From positions 1 to 27,703 of the forward strand of contig CAYLSM010000039.1 of the NCBI GenBank assembly GCA_964386505.1: a DNA stretch of 27,703 nt. Direction: 5' to 3'. The notes under the pieces were generated by a model, which did not search any database, was not told the DNA's origin, and was given only the letters and a program-made list of their open reading frames with translations. Each line of letters begins with the position of its first letter. Positions within the stretch are counted from its first letter, which is position 1. The DNA is from JAJFUG01 sp964386505. Its GTDB lineage: Bacteria; Gemmatimonadota; Glassbacteria; GWA2-58-10. Position numbers and translations under genes: made by a program. Of this stretch, positions 1-8,312 are shown in pieces.

Positions 1-138
1 GCCATGCGCGACGGGATGCTGAAGATTTTCGAGGACTACCAGAAGAAACTGGATGGCGTCCTGAGCGCCGACCAGAAAACGAAGCTGAAAGAATGGAACG
101 ACGCTCATCCGCGCCGCATGGGACGGGGCCGCGGTTGA
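1..138 (+). CDS. C-terminal fragment of a small Spy/CpxP-like protein (partial)
   Basis: The reading frame is open from base 1 and stops with TGA at 136-138, giving the last 45 residues of a protein whose start lies outside the window. The fragment is charged and helical, contains LSADQKTKLKEW, and ends in a basic RRMGRGRG tail. An 'LT/LS-x-x-Q-x-x-K/L' segment near the C terminus is typical of Spy/CpxP/ZraP-like periplasmic chaperones and metal-stress proteins, so that family is the best guess. A strong terminator follows 34 bases after the stop, which supports a real gene end. The family call rests on one short motif; the fragment could be another small helical protein. Confidence 0.6.
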   Translation, partial: AMRDGMLKIFEDYQKKLDGVLSADQKTKLKEWNDAHPRRMGRGRG

Positions 139-172
139 TAAGCCCGGTGCCGGCAGCGGTGGTGAATATAGA

Positions 173-207
173 GAGCCTGAGTGGGGCGACCCGCTCAGGC
201 TCTTTTT
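173..207 (+). terminator. Rho-independent terminator after the partial gene
   Basis: A 13-bp stem (173-185 with 190-202, one G-U pair) closes a GCGA tetraloop and is followed at once by TTTTTG. It lies 34 bases after the stop of the partial plus-strand gene. Read on the minus strand the stem is followed by TCTATATTC, a poor U-tract, so it would terminate the minus-strand flavin reductase gene only weakly. Confidence 0.9.
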
Positions 208-222
208 GTCTGCGTCCGGGGT

Positions 223-780
223 TCACTTGTAGTTGCGGCCCACGCTCCAGGCTTTTTCGAGCTTCTTGCCCAGGCCGTAGTACAGGCTTTCCGGCTGTGA
301 GAGCAACAGGGGCCGGATTTTGGCCAGGTCGAGACAGCCCTCGGTCAGCACCTCGCTGTCGGCGTGCACCTGGATTATTTTACCCAGGTACAGCTCGTTG
401 GGACCGTTCTTCTCCACCCGGACCAGCTCGCACTCCACGCAGAGCGGGCACTGCGCGATCAGCGGGGCACCGGTTTCACCCAGGAACAGCTCGAACAGGC
501 CCGATTTGTCCGTGTTCTTGCCGGAGACAATGCCCACGTGGTCGGTCACGGCGATCAACTGCTCTCCCGGCAGGCAGAGGCTGAACACCTTGTTTTCCCT
601 GATTCCCTTGTTGGTGTGGTGGCTGTGTCCCAGGGCCACGCCCAGCATGGGCGGGCTGTAGCAGAGCATCGAGAACCAGGCTGCGGTCAGGAAATTGGGC
701 TTGCCGTCCACCAGCGCCCCCACCAGTGCCACCGGCATCGGATAGGCGGGTATCACCGCTCCCAGCTTCACTTTCATCAT
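223..780 (-). CDS. Flavin reductase-like / flavoredoxin-family FMN-binding protein
   Basis: A 185-residue protein with the split-barrel fold of the flavin reductase-like domain over nearly its whole length. Recognisable segments are the N-terminal YPMPVALVGALVDGKPNFLTAAW strand pair (given here only as a landmark near residues 13-35), PPMLGVALG, and HHTNKGIRENKVFSLCLP, which in this family surround the FMN phosphate and isoalloxazine. Members bind FMN and act as NAD(P)H-flavin reductases or small electron carriers (flavoredoxin). The length is usual for the family. The start is one of two adjacent ATGs; a GGAGG lies 4 bases before the first and 7 before the second. It lies 85 bases after the GspE-like gene on the same strand, with no terminator seen between them. 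Electron donor and partner cannot be told from sequence. Confidence 0.85.
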   Translation of the reverse strand: MMKVKLGAVIPAYPMPVALVGALVDGKPNFLTAAWFSMLCYSPPMLGVALGHSHHTNKGIRENKVFSLCLPGEQLIAVTDHVGIVSGKNTDKSGLFELFLGETGAPLIAQCPLCVECELVRVEKNGPNELYLGKIIQVHADSEVLTEGCLDLAKIRPLLLSQPESLYYGLGKKLEKAWSVGRNYK

Positions 781-865
781 CCCACCTCCGACAAACCTGT
801 TGAATTCATTCTCCAGCGCTTGATCGAAAGTTCATCCAGACAGCCAATGTTCCCGCGGTTCAGGC

Positions 866-3034
866 TCAGGCCCGGACCACGCGCAGCACCTCCTCCAGGC
901 TGGTGATCCCGGAGGCGGCTTTTTCCAGGCTGTCGCGGTAGATCGGCACCATGCCCGCGCGAAGGGCCTCCTCCCGAATCTCCTCCGACGAGGCTGAGCG
1001 CAGGATCGCGGCCTTGATCGAGTCGTTGAGGGTGAGAATTTCGTGCGTGCCGGTGCGGCCCTTGTAGCCGCTGCCGTTGCAGGCCTCGCAGCCCTTGGCC
1101 CGGAAGAAAGTGCCGCTCTCTGCCAGGTCACCCACAATCCCGAGCTCGATTTCATCCAGCTCGTACTGCTCCTTGCACTTGGGACAGAGGCGGCGCAACA
1201 GGCGCTGGGCGCAGACCAGCAGCAGAGAACTGGATACCAGGAACGGCTGGATGCCCATGTCCAGAAAACGGGTCACAGTCCCGGCCGCGTCGTTGGTGTG
1301 AAGGGTGCTGAACAGAAGGTGGCCGGTGAGCGAGGCCTCGATGGCGATCTCGGCGGTCTCGAGGTCACGGATTTCGCCCACCAGGATCACATCCGGGTCC
1401 TGGCGCAGGTAGCAGCGGAGGGCAGCGGCGAAAGTGAGTCCGATCTCACGGCGCATCTGCATCTGGTTCACACCGAACAGCATGTACTCCACCGGGTCCT
1501 CGGCGGTCTGGATGTTGATCCCGGGGTCGTTGATATAGTTGAGCGCGGCGTAGAGCGTGGTGGTCTTACCGCTTCCGGTTGGGCCCACGTGCAGGAGCAT
1601 GCCGTAAGGGCTGTGGGTCATTTGCTTGTAAAGCTCCAGGTTGTGGGCGGAAAACCCCATGCGCTCCAGTTCCACGATCGAGCCGCTCTTGTCCAGGATA
1701 CGCATCACCACCTTTTCGCCGTAGACCATCGGGCCGGTGGCTACGCGCAGGTCGATGTCGATGCCGGTGCGGGTAAACTCCTTGAACCGGATACGCCCGT
1801 CCTGGGGCAGGCGGCGTTCGGCGATATTCAGCCCGGCCATTATCTTAAGACGGCTGACCAGGGCCTTGAGCGAGTTGGGCGGCAACTTGAGCGCCACCCG
1901 GCAGACCCCGTCCACCCGGTAGCGCACCAGCACCTCGTGCTCGAACGGCTCCACGTGGATATCGCTCGCCCCGCGGGTGTAGGCGTCCTCGATGATCCGG
2001 TTGGCCAACTGCACGATGGGTGCGCTGTCCTCGTCGACATCCTCCTCCAGCTGCACCGACTCCACGTTCTGTTCGCCGTAGGCGCTGCCCACCAGGGCCG
2101 CCACCTCGTCGATGTCCGTGGCCTCGCGCTTGAACTGCTGCTCGATCACCCGGCGTATCTGGCTGTCCGCGGCCACCACGATCCGGGCCACGCTCAGCTT
2201 GGTAGCCCAGCGGAAACTGTCGATCCGCTCGAAATCCACCGGGTTGGAGATCGCTATCTCGACCGCCTGGGCCGCGCTCTTGCGGATCGGCAGGATCAGG
2301 TACTTCTTCAGGTTCTCCTCGCCCACCAGGTTGAGCAGCTTCACGTCCGGGACGAAATCGTCGCCGATCTCCATGTACTCGTGGTCGGTCAGGCGGCTCA
2401 GGTAGTAGGCCAGCTCGGTGTCGGCAACCTTGATCTCGGGCTGGTGCACTTTCTGGATTATCCGCGCCGAGTAGTCGGCCACCTCCTCCAGGAGCTGACG
2501 GTCGCGGTCGGTGAACAGGCCCGGCCCTTGCGGCGGGTTCTTGTTGATGATCTGGATCGCGCCGATCACCCGGTCGGTGACCACCGGCACGGTGATCATG
2601 CTCTTGGTCTGGAACCCGGTTTCCTGGTCCACTCCGCTGTAAAAATTGGGGTCGTTCTGGGTGTCCAGGGAGATATAGCTCTCGCCGGACTCGATCACCT
2701 TGCCCACGATCCCCTGGCCGCGGCGAAGGGTGAGGCTGCGCAGGCGCTCCGATTTGCTGCGGTAGGCTTCCCGCAGTTCATCTTTGCCCCGGTACAGTTC
2801 CTCGGTGAAATAGACATTGGTAAAATGGACGCTGTTGTCCTTGGCCACGGAATAGATCGTGATCGCCTGGGCCTGCACCAGCTCGACCAGTTTCTGGATC
2901 GTTATCTCCAGGACCGTGTCCAGGTCTTTTTCGGTGATCTGGCGCTTGGAGACAAGGATTTTGAGCAGGTTGTTGAGCACCTGCTTTTCATCGGAAGTGG
3001 AACGCAGCTTGTTGGGTGCAGCGATTTTTTCCAT
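866..3034 (-). CDS. GAF-domain GspE/PilB-family secretion or pilus assembly ATPase
   Basis: A 722-residue cytoplasmic hexameric ATPase of the GspE/PilB family, which powers type II secretion or type IV pilus extension. In order: a GAF domain (about 30-195, with GQGIVGKVIESGE and a GAIQIINK strand), an MshEN/T2SSE N-terminal domain (about 205-305), and the ATPase with Walker A GPTGSGKT (484-491), the acidic box around AEDPVEY (511-517), Walker B DVILVGEIRD (548-557), the His box LLFSTLHTND (573-582), and a zinc site C617/C620/C649/C652. The open frame extends upstream to 3178, but a good promoter at 3088-3116 would start transcription near 3081, so the ATG at 3034 is preferred; its Shine-Dalgarno (GAG about 10 bases before) is weak. 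The fused GAF domain is unusual and suggests ligand control. GspE and PilB cannot be separated here because no pilin or secretin gene is in view. Confidence 0.93.
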   Translation of the reverse strand: MEKIAAPNKLRSTSDEKQVLNNLLKILVSKRQITEKDLDTVLEITIQKLVELVQAQAITIYSVAKDNSVHFTNVYFTEELYRGKDELREAYRSKSERLRSLTLRRGQGIVGKVIESGESYISLDTQNDPNFYSGVDQETGFQTKSMITVPVVTDRVIGAIQIINKNPPQGPGLFTDRDRQLLEEVADYSARIIQKVHQPEIKVADTELAYYLSRLTDHEYMEIGDDFVPDVKLLNLVGEENLKKYLILPIRKSAAQAVEIAISNPVDFERIDSFRWATKLSVARIVVAADSQIRRVIEQQFKREATDIDEVAALVGSAYGEQNVESVQLEEDVDEDSAPIVQLANRIIEDAYTRGASDIHVEPFEHEVLVRYRVDGVCRVALKLPPNSLKALVSRLKIMAGLNIAERRLPQDGRIRFKEFTRTGIDIDLRVATGPMVYGEKVVMRILDKSGSIVELERMGFSAHNLELYKQMTHSPYGMLLHVGPTGSGKTTTLYAALNYINDPGINIQTAEDPVEYMLFGVNQMQMRREIGLTFAAALRCYLRQDPDVILVGEIRDLETAEIAIEASLTGHLLFSTLHTNDAAGTVTRFLDMGIQPFLVSSSLLLVCAQRLLRRLCPKCKEQYELDEIELGIVGDLAESGTFFRAKGCEACNGSGYKGRTGTHEILTLNDSIKAAILRSASSEEIREEALRAGMVPIYRDSLEKAASGITSLEEVLRVVRA

Positions 3035-3087
3035 CGGCAGGTCTCGACGGTTGCGGGCGGTGAAAGAGATTCCAGGGATGATACCTG

Positions 3088-3116
3088 AATATAAGCCCAT
3101 GAAAATGTTGTGACAA
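3088..3116 (-). promoter_or_regulatory. Sigma-70-type promoter of the GspE-like gene
   Basis: On the minus strand TTGTCA (3116-3111) and TATATT (3093-3088) are separated by exactly 17 bases. The predicted start site is near 3081, about 47 bases before the ATG at 3034. This position rules out the longer reading frame that begins at 3178. Confidence 0.75.
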
Positions 3117-3216
3117 GCCTCCTGCAAGCTTCCGCTCCCGGCGGCGGCCGGATTGCCGCCAGCGGCTGGCATGAACATTGCTATTTCTGCAAACGTAACC
3201 TCACTAAGGAGATGCC

Positions 3217-3351
3217 ATGAGCCTGGAACCGGATGTCCTGCTTGCCTGCGTGCACCTGTATTCCGAGATCGGCGACACCAGGAAATCGCGTTACTACGAC
3301 CGGCTGTTCATCCACGTGCTGCGCCGTACCATGAAACGCCATCCGGCTTGA
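3217..3351 (+). CDS. Small hypothetical protein, 44 residues
   Basis: ATG at 3217 preceded by a near-perfect Shine-Dalgarno AAGGAG (3206-3211, five-base spacing), open to TGA at 3349-3351. The product is 44 residues, with a tyrosine/arginine-rich middle (RKSRYYDRLF) and a basic C terminus (RRTMKRHPA). It has no signal peptide and is probably one or two helices. It sits between the divergent GspE and ExeA-like genes, and its stop codon is embedded in the -35 box of the ExeA-gene promoter. I do not recognise a family. The strong ribosome binding site and codon use like the neighbours' favour a real gene, but the length makes this uncertain. Confidence 0.5.
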   Translation: MSLEPDVLLACVHLYSEIGDTRKSRYYDRLFIHVLRRTMKRHPA

Positions 3352-3376
3352 CAGCCGGACTGAGCCGGGATACAAT
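3348..3376 (+). promoter_or_regulatory. Strong sigma-70-type promoter of the ExeA-like operon
   Basis: TTGACA (3348-3353), a 17-base spacer and TACAAT (3371-3376): a perfect -35 and a one-mismatch -10. The predicted start is near 3383, upstream of both candidate start codons of the ExeA-like gene (TTG 3404, ATG 3467). The -35 overlaps a small inverted repeat (CCGGCT-TGAC-AGCCGG, 3343-3358) and the stop codon of the preceding 44-residue ORF. Confidence 0.8.
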
Positions 3377-3466
3377 AGTCCATACCCGTGGTGCGGTTTT
3401 GGTTTGCCAGTCAACGAGTTAACCCTCTCCGGCCGTCAGGCCGGGGCTCGATCAACGGCGCCGTGG

Positions 3467-5494
3467 ATGCTGCCAGAATACCTCAAATACTGGGGCCTTG
3501 TCCGGCCCCCGTTTTCGCTTACGCCCGACCCCGAGATGCTGTACATGAGCAGCCAGCATCAGGAGGGCCTGCTCCGGCTGAAATACGCCGTGGTCTCGAA
3601 CAAGGGCGGGGCCCTGCTGGTGAGCGAGAACGCCGGGGACGGCAAGACCAGCCTTCTGGCCCGCCTGCGTCATGACCTGGAAAGCTACTACGAGGGCCGC
3701 TGCCGCAGCGTATTCATCGACCACCCGACCCTGACCGCGAACCAGATGGTCGGCGAGATAGCGCGTCAGCTGGGTGTGGTCTCGAACAGCAACGACAAGC
3801 TGACCCTGCTCAACGAGCTGCGTGAGCACCTGCTCGCCTGTCACCGCGAGGGTATCAAGTGCGTGGTGATCCTGGACGAGGGCCAGATGCTCTGCCACCG
3901 TCCGGATATCCTCCAGGAACTGAGAATCCTGCTGAATTTCTGCGTATCTGATTCGTTCCTGCTTACATTTATCCTGAGCGGACAGAAACCGCTGGATGAG
4001 GCGATCCGGGCCATGCCCGAATTCCACCAACGCCTGCCGGTGCGCTTTTTCCTGCGCAACCTGGGGCGCGAGGATACCCGCGAGCTTATCCGCTACCGCC
4101 TGCGGCGGGCCGGGGCAGCCGAGGGCCGGGAGATATTCAGTGAGGACGGGTTCGCTGGAGTTTACAATTACTCGAAAGGCTGTCCGCGGGTGATCTGCTC
4201 CGTGGCCGACCTTTCGCTGATCATCGCGCACAGCCGGTTTTCGCGCCAGGTGGATTTCGTGTCGGTGAGCCAGGCCTGCTCGGACATGAACCGCACCGAG
4301 GGCGGCTACCATTATTTCCATTTTCTGAAGTCTTTCAGCACCGAGGGTGTGGAGTCGGAAAGCGGCATTTTGCCGCCGGTGGCCGAGCCGGTTCTTCCTG
4401 CCCGGCCGGTGAACGAGACGGTGGCGCCTCCTGCGGACATCCCGGCCCCGGAGCCGGTGCAGGAAAAGATAGAGATTCCCCCGGCAGCCGAACCGCAGCC
4501 TGCCGAACCCGCGCCTGTGGCCGTCCCGCCGGCCTTGGAGCAGACACCCGCTCCCGCGGAAACTGAGGTCCCGGGCGTGCGGGTGCGCTTCGCCATCGTG
4601 GAGCCGGGGCAGCCATCTGACAGAGAGACAGACCCTGCGGAACGGACCAAGGAGACGGAGGACGTTGCACCGGCCCTGAAACGCGAGGCGGGCCATAAAT
4701 GCTCGTTCTGCGGCCTGCAACTTAACCCGGGTGTACGTCTCTGCCCCAACTGCGGCGAGGAACTGGCCGCTCCGGCCGCCGAGGAAGGGCCGCCGGTGAC
4801 AGAGCCGGAGCACGTGCCCGCGCCGCCAGCGCTGGAGCCCCTGCCGCAGCCGCCGGTAATGGAGGAACTGCAGGCGACTGACACAGAGGTAAATCCGCTG
4901 GAGGACCTTCCCCCACTGCCGGAAACGGTAGGGCAGGTCGAGTCCGATCCCGAGATTCACCCGAGCTGGGACAGCCGTCCCCGGCCCGACAATCTGCCCG
5001 CCGAGTTGGAGCTGCTCACGGGCATCGAGCGCTGGGGCCTGCGCGATCTGATCTCCAGCCGGAGCTACCTTGACCGCGGCGCGGCCCCCGACCCGCTGGA
5101 CGATGAGCTGGTCGCCCTGAATCCGGGACGGTTCTGGCAGGGTGGGGCCGTGGCGCAGCACTGCAACGGCGGCGGCAAGGTCAATGTGTGTGCACGCTGC
5201 GCCCTGGTGGTCCGGGGCGAGGAACTGGTCCTGGGATTCCGCGACTCTCGTGAGCGGATCGGCTACCGTCAACTGCAGCATGTCCGGATCGAGCCGCTCA
5301 AGTACCAGGGGAAAACCCTTCTGCACCGTCTGGTGCTCGAAACCGGCCAGGGACGCTGGTGGCTGAGCCTGCCCCTGCATGGGGAGCCGGGGCTCGCACT
5401 GGCGCAGCTCCTGGCGCGTTACATATCTGTCCGGGCTGTCCTGCTGGGGGCGCCTGATTTTTCCGCGTCGCCGGCCGGAGCGCAATCCGCCTGA
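3467..5494 (+). CDS. ExeA/MshM-like AAA ATPase with zinc ribbon and C-terminal PH-like domain
   Basis: A 675-residue protein. Residues 1-285 are an ExeA-type AAA ATPase: family-typical start LKYWGLVRPPFSLTPDPEMLY, Walker A region ENAGDGKT (54-61), Walker B VVILDE (133-138), and SGQKPLDE sensor region. ExeA proteins use ATP to help place the type II secretion secretin in the cell wall. Here there is no membrane segment or recognisable peptidoglycan-binding domain. Instead there is a Pro/Glu/Ala-rich linker (about 300-405), a CxxC...CxxC zinc ribbon (C412, C415, C426, C429), a second acidic linker, and a C-terminal beta-rich domain (about 555-662) resembling a GRAM/PH-like fold. The ATG at 3467 fits the family N terminus; TTG at 3404 would add 21 residues, and neither has a clear Shine-Dalgarno. 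It is first in a plus-strand run divergent from the GspE gene. Confidence 0.85.
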   Translation: MLPEYLKYWGLVRPPFSLTPDPEMLYMSSQHQEGLLRLKYAVVSNKGGALLVSENAGDGKTSLLARLRHDLESYYEGRCRSVFIDHPTLTANQMVGEIARQLGVVSNSNDKLTLLNELREHLLACHREGIKCVVILDEGQMLCHRPDILQELRILLNFCVSDSFLLTFILSGQKPLDEAIRAMPEFHQRLPVRFFLRNLGREDTRELIRYRLRRAGAAEGREIFSEDGFAGVYNYSKGCPRVICSVADLSLIIAHSRFSRQVDFVSVSQACSDMNRTEGGYHYFHFLKSFSTEGVESESGILPPVAEPVLPARPVNETVAPPADIPAPEPVQEKIEIPPAAEPQPAEPAPVAVPPALEQTPAPAETEVPGVRVRFAIVEPGQPSDRETDPAERTKETEDVAPALKREAGHKCSFCGLQLNPGVRLCPNCGEELAAPAAEEGPPVTEPEHVPAPPALEPLPQPPVMEELQATDTEVNPLEDLPPLPETVGQVESDPEIHPSWDSRPRPDNLPAELELLTGIERWGLRDLISSRSYLDRGAAPDPLDDELVALNPGRFWQGGAVAQHCNGGGKVNVCARCALVVRGEELVLGFRDSRERIGYRQLQHVRIEPLKYQGKTLLHRLVLETGQGRWWLSLPLHGEPGLALAQLLARYISVRAVLLGAPDFSASPAGAQSA

Positions 5495-5521
5495 GCCACC
5501 CAGAACCCGACGAGGTTATGG

Positions 5522-6250
5522 ATGAGAATGGATCTGATGGACCTGCAGGTGTTCTCAGCGGTACTGGTGCTGCTGGTGGTCCTGTATTTCTGGGTCCGGC
5601 GGGTCCAGTTCCGCCAGCGTTGCAGCCGCAAGGCGAAAGAGCATTGCCGTGACCTGATCCTGAACAACCGTCACGCTCTGGCCGCGGCTGGAGTGGACAT
5701 CGAGGGTCTGGTCAACCTGGTGCGCATGGATATCTCGTGCGAGCAACTGGATGCGGTGATCAAGCTGCTGCTCCGTCCGCGCCGCCAGTACGACATCGAC
5801 CGTCTGGACGCCCCGGGATTCCTGGAGGTGGACCTGGACCTCGACCGCGCGCCCGATTCAGTGCCAGAGGTTGCGGCAGCCGCCGGCGCCGAGAAGCCCT
5901 CGTCTGAGACACCTCCAGCCGCCGAGGAGAATGCTGCCGCCGCCAATGGAGAGCAGACGGAGGAGGAGTCCGCCGGCGATGGTACACGACGGACCGGTTC
6001 ACCGGACCGGATGGAGGCCGAGGAGGAGAAAACCTGGCTCAATCTGGCGCACAAGAGGTTCCGGGATGCGATCACCAAGCGCGGTATCAGCGAGCGAAGG
6101 GCGCGCCTGCGCCTTCTGGTGCGCATGGTCGAGCTGGGCAAGCGCGCCGTGGATGAGGATATTTCAAAGTCAGGGGCGCGCAAGGAATACGAGCGCGGAC
6201 TTTGGGACCGTTTCTACGAGAACGAGTACCTTCAGTTGAATTCGGAATGA
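5522..6250 (+). CDS. Single-pass membrane protein with acidic linker, unknown function
   Basis: A 242-residue protein with one N-terminal transmembrane helix (about 9-25) followed by basic residues (RRVQFRQR), so the bulk should be cytoplasmic. A short folded segment (about 35-85) contains conserved-looking GVDIEGLVNLVRMDIS. An Ala/Glu/Pro-rich disordered stretch follows (about 105-165), then a strongly charged helical C terminus (about 168-242). GAGG lies six bases before the ATG. Only 27 bases separate it from the ExeA-like gene, so co-transcription is likely. I do not recognise the family. Topology and position suggest a membrane anchor or adaptor for the ATPase, which is inference. Confidence 0.8.
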   Translation: MRMDLMDLQVFSAVLVLLVVLYFWVRRVQFRQRCSRKAKEHCRDLILNNRHALAAAGVDIEGLVNLVRMDISCEQLDAVIKLLLRPRRQYDIDRLDAPGFLEVDLDLDRAPDSVPEVAAAAGAEKPSSETPPAAEENAAAANGEQTEEESAGDGTRRTGSPDRMEAEEEKTWLNLAHKRFRDAITKRGISERRARLRLLVRMVELGKRAVDEDISKSGARKEYERGLWDRFYENEYLQLNSE

Positions 6251-6299
6251 GCGCCGCCGACCCTGGACAGGGTGGATTTTTCTATTGGACGGAGCAGGG

Positions 6300-8156
6300 A
6301 TGCTGAAAGTTGTCAAAAGGGCTGTGCGGATGACATTGCCGGTCCACGGATACAAGCCCCTTTTCGCTCTGCTGGCCGCGGCTGTCCTGCTGGCCGGTGC
6401 GGCAACGCGGCTCGATGCCGGCAGCCGTCTGGGCCGGATCACCGGTGTCATGGGCGAGGTGGTGGCGGTCAACCTGGGACGCGAGCAGGGTCTCTTCCAG
6501 GGGCTGCGCGGCAACGTGTTCAAGTTCGACTCGCTGCGCAACACGGTGGATGTGGCAGAGATACAGATCATCTCGGTCTCGGCCAGCCAGAGCCTGGCCA
6601 AGGTCATGACCAGGCGTGACAGCCTGGAGGTGGGCCAGTTCGTGGACATCGAGGGCACCATGCCGCAGTCGCCGCTCGAAAAGGTCGACATTCTGCGGGT
6701 GATGGAGGAGAGCGCGCGCAACTTTTTTGCCGCCCGCCAGTACACCGAGCCGGACAGCGCCAACTGTCTGGCCCTCTGCCGCAAGATCCTGGCCCGCGAG
6801 CCCAACAACCGCCTGGCCACACAGCTCATCGCCCGGATGACCCAGAACTATTTCCAGTGGGGCGACCGCGAGCGCTATGACGGGAATTTCGCCAACGCCA
6901 TAATCTACTACATGCGGCTTCTTAAGATCGACCCCGGCAACCGCACGGCCTACGAACATATCTGGGAGGTTCTGGACATGATCGACGCCGAGAGCGAGGT
7001 GCCGCTTGACCCGATCCAGCGCGGCCGTCCGCCCGATTTCTACTATGCCAGCGCAGAGCAGTACTATCGCAGCGGCCAGTTCGAGAAATCGAAGAAATAC
7101 TTCTCATTTCTGCTGGACAACGTGGTGCAAAAGGACATGGTCGCCCGTGAGGGCCTGACGCGAAATGACCGTATGCTGACCCTGCTGGACAGCCTGCGCA
7201 CCGTGCAGCACAGCATGGCCCAGGAGGAGGCTCAGGCCGAGCAGGAGCGTCAGGCCACCCTGCAGAAACGCCGCGAGCGCACACAACTGGCCCGCTACTG
7301 GCGTGCGGTGGGGGATGACTTGTTCCGCAAAAAAGACTACGAGGGCGCGCTGGTCTATTACCTCAAGCTGCTCGATTATTTTCCCGATGATTCCCTGGTG
7401 CAGCAGCGCCGCGAATTGATTTCGAGGATCGACATGGCGGTGATCCCGGCCGGAGAATTCAGCCGGGGAAGCAACACCCGCGAGCTGAGCGCAGTGATGA
7501 ACGAGTTCGGCTTCAAGGGCATCCTGTACCGCGAGATGCCCAAACGCTGGGTGTTCCTGGATTCGTTCTACCTCGACCGCACCGAGGTCACCAACCGCCA
7601 GTACATGCGTTTCCTGGAGAGCAGCGGCCACAGTCCGCCCCTGCACTGGAAGGACGGCAAGTATCCCGAGGGGCAGGATAACTATCCGGTGGTTTATGTC
7701 AGTTGGCTGGATGCCAGCGAGTATGCGCGCTGGGTCGGAAAGCGCCTGCCCTCCGAGGAGGAATGGGAAAAAGCAGCGCGGGGCAAGGACGGGCTGCAGT
7801 GGCCCTGGGGCGACCAGTTCCAGGGCGAACGGGCCAACACCCGCGAGGCCGGGCGCGGCGGAGTGATTCCGGTGGGCAGCCTGCTGGGCGGGGCCAGCGC
7901 GCAGGGGATACTCGATCTGGCCGGTAATGTCTGGGAGTGGGTCTCCTCCGACCTCAAACCCTACCCTGGCTACGACCAGGACATGATGTATTTCCCGAGC
8001 AGCCTGCGCAAGGTGATCCGGGGCGGCTCGTTCAAGGAAACCGGTGAATACGCGCGCGGAGCGTACCGGGGCGACGGCGCCCTGGACCAGATTTACAACA
8101 ATGTCGGTTTCCGCTGCGCCAGGGACTTGCATCTCAAGGCCGAAAATCTGGAATAA
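6300..8156 (+). CDS. Exported protein: SH3-like barrel, TPRs and pseudo-FGE (SUMF1-like) domain
   Basis: A 618-residue protein. An N-terminal hydrophobic stretch (20-36, FALLAAAVLLAGAATRLDA) is a signal peptide or anchor. Residues about 43-118 resemble the FlgT C-terminal/SH3-like barrel (GEVVAVNLGREQGLFQGLRG). TPR-like helices fill 130-375, and 378-608 is a formylglycine-generating-enzyme/sulfatase-modifying-factor fold (MAVIPAGEF, TEVTNRQYMRFL, RLPSEEEWEKAARG, GNVWEWVSS, IRGGSF, GFRCARD). The copper-binding cysteine pair of true FGE, normally just after the GGSF strand, is absent (GGSFKETGEYARGAYRG), so it should not make formylglycine; many members act as binding or scaffold domains. Start ATG 6300 has GGAG five bases upstream; TTG at 6285 is a weaker alternative. 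Third gene of the ExeA-like run. Confidence 0.85.
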   Translation: MLKVVKRAVRMTLPVHGYKPLFALLAAAVLLAGAATRLDAGSRLGRITGVMGEVVAVNLGREQGLFQGLRGNVFKFDSLRNTVDVAEIQIISVSASQSLAKVMTRRDSLEVGQFVDIEGTMPQSPLEKVDILRVMEESARNFFAARQYTEPDSANCLALCRKILAREPNNRLATQLIARMTQNYFQWGDRERYDGNFANAIIYYMRLLKIDPGNRTAYEHIWEVLDMIDAESEVPLDPIQRGRPPDFYYASAEQYYRSGQFEKSKKYFSFLLDNVVQKDMVAREGLTRNDRMLTLLDSLRTVQHSMAQEEAQAEQERQATLQKRRERTQLARYWRAVGDDLFRKKDYEGALVYYLKLLDYFPDDSLVQQRRELISRIDMAVIPAGEFSRGSNTRELSAVMNEFGFKGILYREMPKRWVFLDSFYLDRTEVTNRQYMRFLESSGHSPPLHWKDGKYPEGQDNYPVVYVSWLDASEYARWVGKRLPSEEEWEKAARGKDGLQWPWGDQFQGERANTREAGRGGVIPVGSLLGGASAQGILDLAGNVWEWVSSDLKPYPGYDQDMMYFPSSLRKVIRGGSFKETGEYARGAYRGDGALDQIYNNVGFRCARDLHLKAENLE

Positions 8157-8312
8157 ACTTCATCTTATGCTTACTTTTATGCAGTCTGTCATTTGCATCC
8201 CGCTGCAGCTCTACCGAGCATCCGCTGCCCGGCCGGTGGCCCGGAATTCTGACCCGCACTCCGGCCGGACCCGGGAGGAGGCCGCCAGGGGCTGACATTT
8301 TCAACCAGGGAC

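Noticed and set aside
1043..3088. 681-residue open frame on the plus strand
   Set aside because: It is antisense to the GspE-like gene over its whole length, has low-complexity His/Leu/Val-rich composition and no motif. It is a by-product of GC-rich codon use.
3452..5485. 677-residue open frame on the minus strand
   Set aside because: It mirrors the ExeA-like gene, which has intact ATPase motifs and a strong promoter. The antisense product has no recognisable domain.
6260..6281. Possible attenuator ACCCT-GGAC-AGGGT followed by GGATTTTTC before the FGE-like gene
   Set aside because: The stem is only five base pairs and the T-run begins two bases late, so it is too weak to call.
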